From NCBI GenBank assembly GCA_025267735.1, contig CM046296.1:26190464-26254463 (forward strand): a DNA stretch of 64,000 nt, in the 5' to 3' direction. A model generated the notes under the pieces. The model had not been told where the DNA came from and made no database searches. It saw nothing but the letters and a program-made list of their open reading frames with translations. A program made the translations under genes and the position numbers. The stretch is from Mactra quadrangularis. Taxonomy: Eukaryota > Mollusca > Bivalvia > Venerida > Mactridae. Shown here one piece after another: positions 1 to 11,500 of this stretch. The first letter of the stretch is position 1. Each line of letters starts with the position of its first letter.

Positions 1-5
1 ATCCT

Positions 6-68
6 GGGCTTAGTGCAAAACAGTCGTAACTCACTCTTCATTTAACTTGACCTTTAAGCACTAAGCCC
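6..68. repeat. Short foldback repeat, copy 1
   Basis: GGGCTTAGTGC at 6-16 is the exact reverse complement of GCACTAAGCCC at 58-68. The left half GGCTTAGTGCAAAACAGTCG recurs at 811, so this is a repeat family of about 65 bp. Confidence 0.5.
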
Positions 69-385
69 CTGAAATGCAAAGTTGAATATATTGTTTTCTC
101 ATACTGTTTATTGTATGTATAATGTAATTGTAACAATAAATGTTTGTTCATTCTACAGGATGCAGTGTATTGTTGATCTTAACATAGCCTCATCCCCTTT
201 CAATATACATGTTGTGCAATTTCATTGGTTTCCCCAAAATAGGGCCCTATTGTGTTTATAAATAGGTTGATTTTCTTCTCAATACTAAATTACATGATTG
301 CCTACTTCAATGATTGATGTATACATGTCATTTGACCAGGATGACTCATTGACTCAATAATGTATTATAATGATACATGAATATA

Positions 386-616
386 CAGTGCCCTCCAAAA
401 GTTCTTGGACTCACACAATTTTGAGAAAAAATTGACCATGCATACAACATGTAGTTTTACTAAAACAAAAGCTTATTGGTTATGTTGATGTTCTAATAAA
501 TCCTTACTTGGCTATGACATCTCTTTGGTTATTATTTGTTTATTTTAATCATTGGTATTTGGGAATTAGTTTATCTTGAAAACAAGATTTTGTCCAAGAA
601 CTTTTGGATGGTTCTG
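386..616. mobile_element. Mariner-like MITE D, copy 1
   Basis: Terminal inverted repeats CAGTGCCCTCCAAAAGTTC and GAACTTTTGGATGGTTCTG flanked by TA on both sides (384-385, 617-618). 231 bp, non-coding. Other copies lie at 3496, 5005, 13446 and, in reverse and partial, near 11010. Confidence 0.75.
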
Positions 617-810
617 TAGTTAGAATGAATAATATACATGACTTTTTATGAAATTCTGTATACTTGTGTAGACATTAGTGTTTAAAGTTACTATGTACAT
701 GTATATTATGATATATATGATACAGGAAGTATTAGTTAATAAACAATCATTTTATATATGGAGACAATTTTCCGATTGTAAGTACTATGTCATTATTATA
801 ACATTTTGCA

Positions 811-876
811 GGCTTAGTGCAAAACAGTCGTAACTCAATTTAAAAAGAGAGAGGTATGTCTGTTTTGAGCTAAGCC
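811..876. repeat. Short foldback repeat, copy 2
   Basis: Begins with the same 26 bases as the element at 7, then folds back: GGCTTAGTGCAAAACAG pairs with CTGTTTTGAGCTAAGCC. Length 66 bp, no coding potential. Confidence 0.5.
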
Positions 877-1719
877 CACAATTGTACATTTTAAGTTGAA
901 GTTATTTCTGAATTTAAACATTGTTTCATTGTCATCAAGCAGTAAAGTTTAAGTACTGTTAGTTTTTGTTTTGTACATTAGTTTCTTGTTGTTTTTTTGT
1001 ACAGTTATAATGAATGTGGCTGTCATTTTAGCTTCTTAGATTACATTGTTTGTAAGGTTCTCATTTCATATTTATCTTTCTAACACATGTATGAAAGTTT
1101 TTTTAAGATTATTTCTGAATTCAGCATAGTTAGAATTTAATATTGTTTAACAAATAGTACACCACATGAAACCCATGCTTTCTAGTTTATGAGTTATTTT
1201 GGCATAATTGTGTAACAAGTTCTTTCAACTTGGACCAATCTCTCTCAAGTCTGCTGCCTGGTTCCTTAATACTGAGCCAGCATGGCAAACTTTTTGCTCA
1301 ATGAAACAACAACTCAAGTTTTTGATGTGATATGAATGACTTCAGGACTTTTCAAAATTTGAAATTTCACAATTTAATGTCCCTACCCCACCTAAAAGAG
1401 TGAAATTCATTCCAAATTGAGTAAAGGAAAGTAAACCTGGAGCATGTTTAGGATTTTCTTAAAAATTGAGACTAGGTATTGGAATGTACAGGCAGACATG
1501 CAGAATTTGTCTTTACTTTAATCTAGAAGTGCTCTCATTGTTCCATCAATAGACCAGTCATTGTCATTTTACTATAGAATATACCTGTCCTATCTGATGA
1601 AAATCTCAACTAAATCTCAACTAAAATTCTCTCATGTACTTCGTTATTTTACATCATTCTGACAAGCTTGTACTACAGGTCATGTTCAGATGATCTTTGC
1701 AATGTCTATGTATAAATTG
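877..1719. other. Unannotated AT-rich stretch
   Basis: I see no gene, splice-flanked exon or clear repeat here apart from the 8-bp target duplication at 1712-1719 belonging to the next element. Confidence 0.4.
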
Positions 1720-2174
1720 TAGGGGTGTAACGGTTAACCAATGTACCGGTTAATATTGCAATACAAATTCTGACGGTTTTAACCATTTCGTTTTTCCTGA
1801 AAACGTTTTTTGTAGTTTTGTGTGGTACATTTTTTTTCCATCAGAATCTGAATCTAAATATTTGAATAAATGAGTTGAAAACTTGAAATTATCTAATTGT
1901 GCTTTAATGAAAATGATCTACATTTTGTCTAATGAGAGAATAATTTTCTTCGAAAGTCCTTTTCAAAATAAGCATTTTCTTACATATAATTCATTTTACA
2001 CAAGTCATTGAAATATATTACTTGAAAATACTTTAAACAAATGCAATGCATGTGCATTGCTTCATGGTTTGCATGTCTACTAAAAAAACGATACATATTG
2101 CAATATATTGCAATACAGGTCTTGCATATTGATATATATTTCAATACGGTTCTAAACCTATTGTTACACCCCTA
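1720..2174. mobile_element. hAT-like MITE with perfect 8-bp target duplication
   Basis: Ends TAGGGGTGTAAC / GTTACACCCCTA, flanked by ATAAATTG at 1712-1719 and 2175-2182. 455 bp, non-coding; the 8-bp duplication and T-A ends fit the hAT superfamily. Confidence 0.85.
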
Positions 2175-2182
2175 ATAAATTG

Positions 2183-3495
2183 TGACACAATTCACAAAAA
2201 ATCCTCCTATCACTGTCTGTGATTCACATGCAATGTCAAAGTGACAAACTCAATTTAAACAGAAATTCCAAAACTGTGAATAACTATTTTTATATAATAT
2301 TGTGAGTACAGAATACTGTATTGAGTATTTAAATCAGTGGGGTAATGTATGGGATACTGACTGTTTAATGTAATTTAACAATAGTAGTGTAAAGAGTGAC
2401 TCACTATGTTTTTATATAGACAGATTTATATATTACAAAACTATGACTCACAATGTACTCAGTTACAATGTATAACAATGGCTTAGTACAAGAGTTATCT
2501 ACATTCTTCTTTATTTACATGTAGTTAGACTAGTTTTGCTTTAACTCATCAAGATATGAATTCTCCAGACATCGTGTCTAGTAAATTAAAGACTTCCATA
2601 TGACAAAAGTTTCTAAGGAATAGAATCAGAGAAATAGAATTGTAACTTGTGAGTGTTATAGCTGGAAGCTATTTATTATATTAGGGTTTTACATTATTCA
2701 TGTATTTCTCATATTGTGGATACGTTGTCACTTTATTATAGTACATGTGTATGGTGTATGGTATGTTGTACTAAGGCTGCTTTAAACTTCACATGCCTGT
2801 ATCACTCAGATGTTTTGTTGTCCAAACGAAAAAAATTTTTTTTGAAATTTGACGGTTACAGATTTTTTCTGGTTGCCTAATCAACAAATACTTGTAGCCC
2901 AAACCCTAAATTAGGTCGTCAAACTCAATCAGTCAACTGTTAATGTTGAGGCCTGTGAGTTCTATCAAAATAAAATATTCAAGTTAGTTTTTTTTAAAGT
3001 TTGAGTTTTTTTAAGGTAATTGTGACAGTTAAATGTTTTTGTTTTTATTTTGAGATAAGCTGTACAAGTTTAAGTTGTTTAAGGTAATTGTGAAATTAAA
3101 TGGGGTTTTAATTTGTTATCAACTGAGTGTATTTTTGCATTTATTGAACAGTCCAAAGTAATACATCATGTATGAAGCATCCAGTTCACCTAAACATTAT
3201 TCATAGAATGCCATAGTACCAGACTCCTATACTAAATCTAGCAATCTGAGTTCTACTCCAGTCTGCAAGTTATATCTTTTCATTAAAATCAGGCTTTAAA
3301 GTCCAATTTCCATCATAAATTTAGAGTATTTATGGAAGGACTAGAGAGTAATGGAGAAAAGTAACCACAAAAGCTAGTTAGATGAATCAGCTAACACATA
3401 TATAATGTTAAAAAAAAGTTTTATTTGCTGAACTAAGCAAATAACCAATGGTATGAAAATCCCCATGTCTAGTTTCTTAGTAGACATATTTCTTA
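2183..3495. other. Unannotated AT-rich stretch
   Basis: No gene or element recognised. A short duplicated motif (TTTAAGGTAATTGTGA) occurs at about 3011 and 3077. Confidence 0.35.
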
Positions 3496-4063
3496 CAGTG
3501 ACTTCCAAAAGTTCTGTGATAAATGAAATTTTGAGAAAAATTAAAATGCCTTCAACAAGTAATTTTACTATAATTTAAGCTCATCCATGTATGCACCATA
3601 GTTTGAATTTTAGGTTAATAAACTAATGAATATGATCTTTGAATTTGCTCGAATGATTCTTAGTTTATTTTTCTCATGGAAATGTGAACCAGTAGCGTGT
3701 TCAATTACACTAAACGTTACAGAACGTTACATAACGATACATTCGGAACTCCCCGGTCATTAGCTGCGAATAATCTAATCTAATACACAAATATGCGATC
3801 GTTAAGGCAATGAGTGATGTTTCAAAATTTACGGACTAAAAACGAAACATCACTCAATGCCTAAACAACCATGTATTTGTTTACTTCAACACCGGTAAAT
3901 TCAAAATAGCGTCTAAATTATTATGTCCGAGATTATTCACAGCGAATGCCTGAGGAGTTCCTAATGTATCATTACGGAACGTTTTGTAACGTTTGCAGTA
4001 AATGAACTTCCTACAGCTTATTCTGAAAACAAGGGGTTTTCTAAGAACTTTGGTAGGGTACTG
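3496..4063. mobile_element. Mariner-like MITE D, copy 2, split by a foldback MITE
   Basis: CAGTGACTTCCAAAAGTTC at the left, ACTTTGGTAGGGTACTG at the right, TA on both sides. Alignment with the copy at 386 is interrupted by the inserted hairpin element at about 3699-4007. Confidence 0.65.
3699..4007. mobile_element. Foldback (long-hairpin) MITE
   Basis: Almost the whole element is an inverted repeat: AAACGTTACAGAACGTTAC...GCGAATAATCT on the left against AGATTATTCACAGCG...GTAACGTTT on the right, and GAGTGATGTTTC (3812) against GAAACATCACTC (3844) near the centre. The right arm has about 40 extra bases. Non-coding. Confidence 0.75.
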
Positions 4064-4344
4064 TATATCTTACATAAAACTAGCTATCAACATGTGTTCT
4101 AGATTGAAAGAGATTATCACTACAAGATTTTCTTGTTAAATGAATATAAAACATTGTTAAATATTAACTCTAATGTAATTGAAAGCAATAAAAAACAAAC
4201 TACAAAATACTTGGTACTTATAAGTCAACAGTTAAATATAAGTACTTTGGTTTGCTGAGTGATTGGGTATAATAGTGTTTGTTGTTCCAAAGATTTTGTA
4301 TGACAGACTTTTACAGTCATGATGCTTATTTTTCTCCTTTATAA

Positions 4345-4565
4345 ATCATGAAATTTTTTCTATGTGCATTCTCCCTCCTACCACTGATTCTAAATCAGGA
4401 AGAGCAGCTGTCAGTCTCTGACAGAAGTACTTGTGTGGCCTAGTAATTGGTTTACAGCTTAATCCCAACATTTAGCCTTTTCATGATAAGTGAGTAGGTT
4501 GGCTGACCTTTGTGATATGATTTATATAATGTATTGCTATGGCGTTAAACCCAATGAAAGTAAAA
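4345..4565 (+). mobile_element. SINE B, 3' part
   Basis: Shares ACCACTGATTCTAAATCA, TTTAGCCTTTTC, GTGAGTAGGTTG and GGCGTTAAACCCAA with the full copy at 9751; the tRNA-like head is missing. Confidence 0.6.
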
Positions 4566-4602
4566 TACAGACTACTCAGTTTTATGTTTAACCCTTTACC
4601 TC

Positions 4603-4768
4603 ATACTGCCCCCTTTTGTCCCCTGTATGTGATTCTAATACTGTCCCTTTTTGTCCCCAGTATGTGATTCTAATACTGCCCCCTTTTGTCCCTTGTATGT
4701 GATTCTAATACTGTCCCTTTTTGTCCCCTGTATGTGATTCTAATACTGTCCCCTTTTGTCCCCTCTAA
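4603..4768. repeat. 35-bp tandem repeat (about 4.7 units)
   Basis: GTATGTGATTCTAATACTG followed by a C/T-rich half recurs exactly every 35 bp (4625, 4660, 4695, 4730). A minisatellite, not a CRISPR: units are head-to-tail with no spacers. Confidence 0.85.
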
Positions 4769-5004
4769 ACTTTATGCTATCAAAAAACATAAACACCTAG
4801 TAGTTCTGTAGTTTCAAATGTTTATGTTCTACAATGTATATGGTAGATGTAGTATTTACTTAGTACATGTGTCATAATATAACATTATAATTTAGTGTTA
4901 TGTCAATTTAAAGTGCTGAAAGACATTTTTTGGCAGGATAACTGTAACATTACTAGTGAAAATTTGTTTTGTAAAACTGCTGTATTTCTGTCTTTGTAAA
5001 CATA

Positions 5005-5573
5005 CAGTACCCTCCAAAAGTACTTGGACAAATAAAATTATTAGAAAAACTGATCCTGTCTACTGCAAGTGATTTTACTATTAGTATAAGTCAATCTGAT
5101 TAAAACCCGATCTAAAGTTTTCAGCTCGCCTACTCGCTAATTTAGATCTGGCCTTTTTCAAACGAGGGTCACATTCAGGTGACCTTTTCTCATCATAATA
5201 TTAATGACAAAATTGTTATGATACGTAACTTGATTACATCCTCTACGTCAGGCAATTTGAAATGAGCCGTTCAATCGCAGACTGTGAATAATACCGCTGT
5301 TAAATTAACTTGCAAACCTTGGTCTAAAAATAGAAATTATGAAATCAAAATGTTATAATAGTGTTTCGTCTAGATGAAAGCTATGCGTTGATTAGTCAAC
5401 ATAAAGGTCATCTCGATGTGACCCTCCATTGAGATAGTAGAGATCCTGTACGACAATGCTCTACAGGATATCTGTTTACAGAGATTAACTATTAGTATAT
5501 AAGTTTGAATCTTGTATTTTGAAATTTGCTCTGATGACTTTGTTCCCTTGTATATTCTAAGAACAGGGAACTG
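5005..5573. mobile_element. Mariner-like MITE D, copy 3, split by element N
   Basis: Left end CAGTACCCTCCAAAAGTAC after TA; right part TTCTAAGAACAGGGAACTG is decayed. Interrupted at 5091-5487. Confidence 0.55.
5091..5487. mobile_element. Dispersed repeat N, copy 1, inside a MITE
   Basis: Starts TCAATCTGATTAAAACCCG, ends near CTACAGGATATCTGTTTACA. Flanked by ACTATTAGTATAAG (5077-5090) and ACTATTAGTATATAAG (5488-5503), a probable target duplication. A 75-80% similar copy lies at 35783. Weak inverted similarity of the two ends (CAATCT..TAAA..GATC). Class not determined. Confidence 0.6.
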
Positions 5574-5792
5574 AATTACTACATTTTATATTAAATATTC
5601 AAAATACTGGGGTGTAGTTTCAAAGCTAGAGGACTTCAAAGTTTGTTTCATTAGATTCTGATGTTAAATTGTTTGATGAATTCAAAAGTGCTTGTCATAA
5701 AGCTGGGTTTGTTTTCACCAAATGAGGCCTTGAATTGATGTATCGGTATAGACCACAGGTGGCTGGCACGCTCCCAAATCAAAAGCACTATA

Positions 5793-6936
5793 CAGTCAAT
5801 TCGCATTATCTCGACTACGCTTGAGTCGACTTTTGTTGTCTCGATTGTAATCTAAAGTCCCGATTTTTTCCCCCTACTTTATCTATATGAAAAATGCATG
5901 TTTATCTCGTTTTTTTCTCTCTACTTTTTCCATATCTCGATCATAAATTTCAGACCAAAACGTTTGTTTCACTCTATAATCATAATGTTTAACTCGACTA
6001 GTCCAAAATGTCATCGGCAATCAGACGAAATGCGCCATTCAATTAGCGATCACACTGTGAAACTGATACATAGGGCTTAATTTTAATTAACATGTCATTT
6101 AACAATAGTGAATTAACAAAGTTACAGCTTTTTGATTGACAGGTGTTTTAATTAAATTAATTGAGCATCGTGGGCTCTTTACTTGTTACATATGTTTTTT
6201 TGTGAAAAAATATGTATTAAAATAAATGCAAAAATAAAAATAGAGAATCATCTTTTTATTCCTATTTTTATTCAATCTCTTTTTTAAGTTGATTGATATG
6301 TTATACTCAATTTTAAAGCATACTCTAAAAATTAATCACTCCACACGCTTCAGAAAAATGTGGGTAGGACATAAAGTTAACTACTTGATTATATCTGTTA
6401 CTACTCAATTTTACTTTTAGTGCTCTTCTTGGTGTGTCGTTAGCAAGACGCGGCATTGATATATTGCTAAAGAAAAGCTGACATTGCACCAGTTGTATGA
6501 CGAGCAATGACGTCACAACACGCATACACACACCTAAGCTTAAATATTTACATAAAATTGTTGGTTGGCAACAAATTATCAAAAAAATAAACGCTCGATA
6601 AGTTTGCTTCATCGAGACATAGTCTGTGTAAAATTAGAAATTAAATGTAGATTATCGGAAAATATGCAAATTGTTTTTATAACTTGTCGAGAGGAAACAG
6701 CGTCAGTGTGAAGGTACAACACAACAACTTGGAGTACATTTGTAATATAAATAGTAAAACCCTATTTACAGTTGTAATAAAGCAATAATTTCAAACTACA
6801 TGTTCTGAAACTGGTAAAAAGTGCTACTGAAGGCCTCAAACTTACCTCCCTTCGTTAATTTTGTTTATCTCGACTATTCGTTATCTCGACTATTTTTCAA
6901 CAGTCCCAACAAAGACGACATAATAAGAAATTACTG
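5793..6936. mobile_element. pogo-like non-autonomous element, copy 1
   Basis: Ends CAGTCAATTCGCATTATCTC and ...AAATTACTG within TA dinucleotides; subterminal TATCTCGACTA repeats on both sides. Opposite orientation to the copy at 33624. No transposase frame; the short open frames at 5898 and 6325 (minus) look fortuitous. Confidence 0.7.
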
Positions 6937-6948
6937 TATATAGATTGT

Positions 6949-7488
6949 CAGGGACCAGGAATTTCGCCGAAGTCAATCGGTCCAAGGCCGTCCGAGTACC
7001 GGATACGGGTTTTAATGTGTACAGTACGGATCCGACCGTTTACTGTACTTTATTCATGACCATGTTAGTACTTATTTTTTGCTCCCCTTTATTAGGAAGG
7101 CATACAATACATTGACATTGTTTGTTTAAATTTTTACAAAACTTAACTTTTACCTAGCATAAAAACGTGGTTTCCGAAATTACTCCTCGCAATCGTCGGT
7201 CAGTTCAATAAACAGAACTTGAAAAAAGGCTGTTTCATCTAGTTCAAATGTTGTTGGAAAACTCCGTCATGTGGGGAAATCATTTTAACCGTGCATGCGC
7301 AAAAACGGGTCCAAAGTAAATGTCTCACATTTTTTAAGCATCGTTCGCTAAATTATGGAAATTAAAGGTTTGAGGTCAAAATTTAGGAGTTTTCCCGGAC
7401 CGATTTTTTAAGGATTTTGAAATCTCAATCGGTCCAAAATGAAAAAATCGGTCCAAAAACCGAAAAACTGGCGATTTCCTGGTCCCTG
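6949..7488. mobile_element. TIR element CAGGGACCAGG
   Basis: CAGGGACCAGGAATTTCGCC at the left and GGCGATTTCCTGGTCCCTG at the right; subterminal TCAATCGGTCCAA appears on both sides. No clear target duplication, so superfamily is unsure (hAT-like ends). Confidence 0.65.
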
Positions 7489-7536
7489 CATTTGATTATT
7501 TGATTACAGACCGTGACAGCCGCCTGTGGTATAGAC

Positions 7537-8468
7537 TCCATGTTTTTAAAAACTCTACAAATGTGTTAAACTTTGTGTGGACAAATGAAAAGAGAATTGT
7601 ATTCTTATTCTCGAGTCAATGCGATTGCGAATCAGCTATACTGATAACAATTAGTCAAGTTTAATAAATCGAGTTTGACATAAAAATAACTATATTCATG
7701 TGAGCATACATTCCTGCTTATCTTCAAGTGTATTTTTTTGATAAACTATTGAACATGTTATATTTCAATATTTGAGTATATAGAGATCTTTTATGTCCTG
7801 TTTACATTGAACTGGTTCATTTATACTGGATCATACTCGGAGATTATGTTTTTTGTTTGTTTGTTTTCTATCAATTTATAAATGGGCTTGTAGTTGTACA
7901 TGAATTAAATTGGTGCAGCAAAGTAAAACAATCAGACTATTTTAAACTAAGTCCCGACCCATCAAAGAATATTCGGTGAGTCGGTACTGTGCTGGTTGCC
8001 TTAGTTTTTATACAATTGGTTGTTTCATGCATGTTATTTAGTGAATAAGGATATAATAAGTTTTGGATATTTTAACTGTAATTTGATATTACTGCATAAA
8101 CTCCTTTATATAACAAAAATGAGATCTGTGACATACATAATTGACTGGTAAATTTTGATGGGTAATTTAATATATGATGGATTTAGAGCGTTAAAATACT
8201 GTCATACTACTAAATCTCTGTTTTATTTGGTATTTTATATGTAATAATATTTTGTGAATGTTGTACTACATAGTTTTTTGGGGTATTTTTATGTGATATT
8301 TTTAAGTTTGTTAAAAGTTGTTGGAAAGTCATGATTTTAATGTGTATAAAGTGTCAAGTTTTAATTCACTATTTTTCAGTTCTATGGTGATATGTGCTAA
8401 TTTAACATGAGGTTTTGGGGAATATTTTTAAATTTTCAGATTATAATTTCATTTTGAAATGAATTTAG
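7537..8468. other. Unannotated stretch upstream of the first recognised SH2 adapter exon
   Basis: Presumably intron or 5' flank of the SH2 adapter. No exon with supporting splice signals was recognised. Confidence 0.35.
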
Positions 8469-8568
8469 AGTTGTGAGACATCAACAGTTGCTGGCCTTCA
8501 GAAAGAGTCAAAGCCTTAACCCACAAGCTCCAAGCCCCGGACTAGAGAAAACTGACATGATTAATAAG
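8469..8568 (+). CDS. SHB-like: Possible upstream coding exon of the SH2 adapter
   Basis: Open reading with protein-like Q/S/P-rich composition (LLAFRKSQSLNPQAP...), locally richer in GC than its surroundings, ending AAG at 8568 before a GC-type donor (GCAAGT). It stays in frame with the next exon at 8614 (TTTCAG acceptor). The left edge is uncertain: acceptor-like AG at 8467-8468 or CAACAG ending at 8487. If the 45-bp gap is not an intron, the piece reads straight through and adds 15 codons of hydrophobic, less plausible sequence. Confidence 0.45.
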
Positions 8569-11500
8569 GCAAGTGCTCTAGAATGTTACTATGTTATTTA
8601 TTTTATATTTCAGCAACGTGCTGTGTCATTAAAAGATGATTATTCACAGCCACATGATAGAATATCAAGTTTTGAAACAACACAAGATTATATAGAACCT
8701 TATCAAGGTTAGTTATCTATTGTATGGTTTACTTCCTTTGTTCTGACCTACCTCTCTCATCACTTATATTAAAGCCTGCCTTGCTAGCTTATTGGGTAGT
8801 ATGCAAGTCTACTAAACAAAGGGTCATTGCTTTGATTTGTGAACGGGGCATACATATACTTCCATGGAGTTCTGTCATGAACTAATTTCAGCTGCCTTTC
8901 TCCCACTTACTACTGATTTCAAATCATGTAGGACAATTGTTAGTCACTGACTGAAGTATGCACCTAGTAACTGGTTAATATCTAAAACCAGAGATTTAGC
9001 CTTTTGTGATATGTCATAAACAATGTGTTTGTATGAAGTTAAAGAACTAAAACTGATATTTTGTTATGCTCTGACTGGCCTCTGTGATCAATAATTTTAA
9101 ATTTCTTGTTATGTTCTTACTCTCCCCTAACCATGTAAAATGCCTCTTTATATTCACTTTTTTTAGTTCCCCTATTTTATGTATTGAATCATGGTATATT
9201 CCATTAGCTCATGTATTATGTTTTATAAATTGAGGAAATAAAGGTTTGTGCTGTTCTGTTCTGTGCTGAAATGTATCTAGGAAGTAAAAACAGAAAGTAA
9301 TTTATCACAAACTTATGAAACTAATATTCTGAAATAAGCTGAAACATGTTAAAACCGGTATTACAATCAAGGACAACTTTTCAATAAGTTGAATAAGCAC
9401 ATGTTTAACTTAACAAATAAAAAATCTCAAAATACACAAAGGGACTTTTTTTTACATAAAACAACTTGTAATGCAATCTTGAAAATCTAAATTAAGCTTA
9501 TTTATGAAATCTGATATTTCCATAGAAACTCTAATTATGATATAATTATGTACTGGGTAGGAAATTTATATATCTTAAGGTCCTCATTGCATTAATGCTT
9601 TAAGTCATTCTTGGTCAGATTTTTATATTTCCTATTATAAAACAAAGTGATAACATTGGCCTTGTAACCTTCAGGGACTGAAATTTACACATTCCTAGTC
9701 GTCCATTGGGATAGAAATTTCTAATGATGATCAATAGATTTAGAAACAAGAGTTGCCCATCTGGCTAGCTCAGTCAGTAGCACACATGTCTACTAATTGA
9801 GGGGACGTAGGTTTGATTCCCAGGCATGGCATACTTTCGTAGAGCTTGGTCACGAAATAATTTCTGCTGCCATTCTTCTACCTTCCACTGATTCTAAATC
9901 ATGTAGGGCAGTAGTCAGTCACTGACAGAATTATGCACTTAGTACTTGGTTAACAGCTAAATCCAGAGATTTAGCCTTTTCTGGACAAGTGAGTAGGTTG
10001 ACTGACCGCCGATATAACCTATACAATGTGTTGCTACGGTGTTAAACCCAACAACAACAAATAAAGAAACAAGGGTCATGCTGGTGTTAGAACTTGCGTA
10101 GCTAGCTCAGTCAATAGGGTTCAAAATTTCTGATTGAATGATAGTAGATTTGATTCCTGGGCAGTGGTCAGTCTCCCTCTAACCACTGTATCTAACTTAT
10201 GTAGGGCATCTGTCAGTCACTGGTTAAACAGTAGTTCTGTGTACAATCAATTGAGCTGGCAGGGGGGGGGGCTGTACTAAAAAAAATGACTATGTATCAA
10301 TTAACAGTCTAAAATAGGAAATCATGAACATCTTAATTTTTTTGTTATTACAGATAATATTACTAAACCAAGCCAAGTAGTCAGTGATCAAGATCCTGTC
10401 ATATATTCATTAGCTAAAGAAGTCAATGAGTTACATAAAGTAGAAGGTACGTCTTTCATTATTTAACATAAAAATACGGTGTACATAGGCATAGCCTTAG
10501 AAACATGAAATCTGGTGAGATTTTACTGATTTCTGGGATTTTTGTTTTAATTGTAGTCTGATGTCCAAAAATGAGTTCATGAAACCATTTGACATGCATA
10601 CATTGCTCTCTGAAAGTCCTTTGACAAATTCCTGTTCTTTAGATAAAGCAACGAGGGATTTTAGTCAGTTATCTTTCCCTGATAAAATCTGAAGCAATCC
10701 AGTTGGTAAGTAGGTCCTTACAGTTGGAAACCTCGGATTTATCTTTCTTGTTAATAAGGATATTAACAGAAATGATCAAATTTGGATTGTTCTTTACCCT
10801 AACAATACTTCGCTTGATTTTTAAACAAATTAAATACTTTACAAAAAAATTATTTAAGATTAATTTTAGAAAAAATGACATTGAAAAGTAAGGGTAAAAC
10901 CCGAAAAATCCAACTAATTGGACCTGAAAAGTAAGGGTAAAATTTGAGAAATCCAACTGATTGGACCTACCTATTTGAAGAGTATAAAGACTCACACTAT
11001 GCTAGAGAAATAAACTTCAGTTGTAGTAAAATAACTTGCAATATGCCTGATCAGTTTTTCTCAAAAATTTATTTGTCCAAAAACTTTAGAATGGACTGCA
11101 TGTTATGTCATTCTGATACTTTGTTTATTATTATGTTGTATACTTACAGAAATTGATGGTTATGATCATACGAGTGGTGGAGTTTATAAACCTCCTGTAG
11201 TCAATACAAAACAAAATAGTTACGATAGATTATCAGCGTGGTCAAGTCGTAGTCCAGCTAGTAACAATAATACTAAACTCTCTACTCCTGGTATCCCACA
11301 ATCACCTACTAGACGGAACAAATCTAATTCCTCTGATGAAGTGTTCATAGATCAATCCTCGACGACTAAAATGAGTGGCGAGATTTATCGAGATATTCCT
11401 CCAAATTACGAGGAACCATGGGATTCCCAGGAGGGCCAGAAAAAGTTTAGTCGTTTGATAACCAAAGCTGAAAAAACTCATGAAAAAAGACAGTCAGTTG

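Larger units (their letters stand above)
5754..7528. mobile_element. hAT-like MITE disrupted by two later insertions
   Basis: Ends CACAGGTGGCTGGCACG / CGTGACAGCCGCCTGTG, flanked by identical GTATAGAC at 5746-5753 and 7529-7536. Only about 90 bp of the original element remain around the nested elements 5793-6936 and 6949-7488. Confidence 0.75.
8708..10353 (+). other. Intron of the SH2 adapter carrying three SINE B copies
   Basis: GTTAGT...TTACAG intron. Holds SINE B fragments at about 8775-9050, 9751-10064 and 10093-10233, all on the same strand as the gene, plus a G10 run at 10262-10271. I see no additional exon. Confidence 0.6.

Noticed and set aside
4603..4768. CRISPR-like 35-bp repeats
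   Set aside because: Directly adjacent units without spacers in a eukaryotic genome; a minisatellite.
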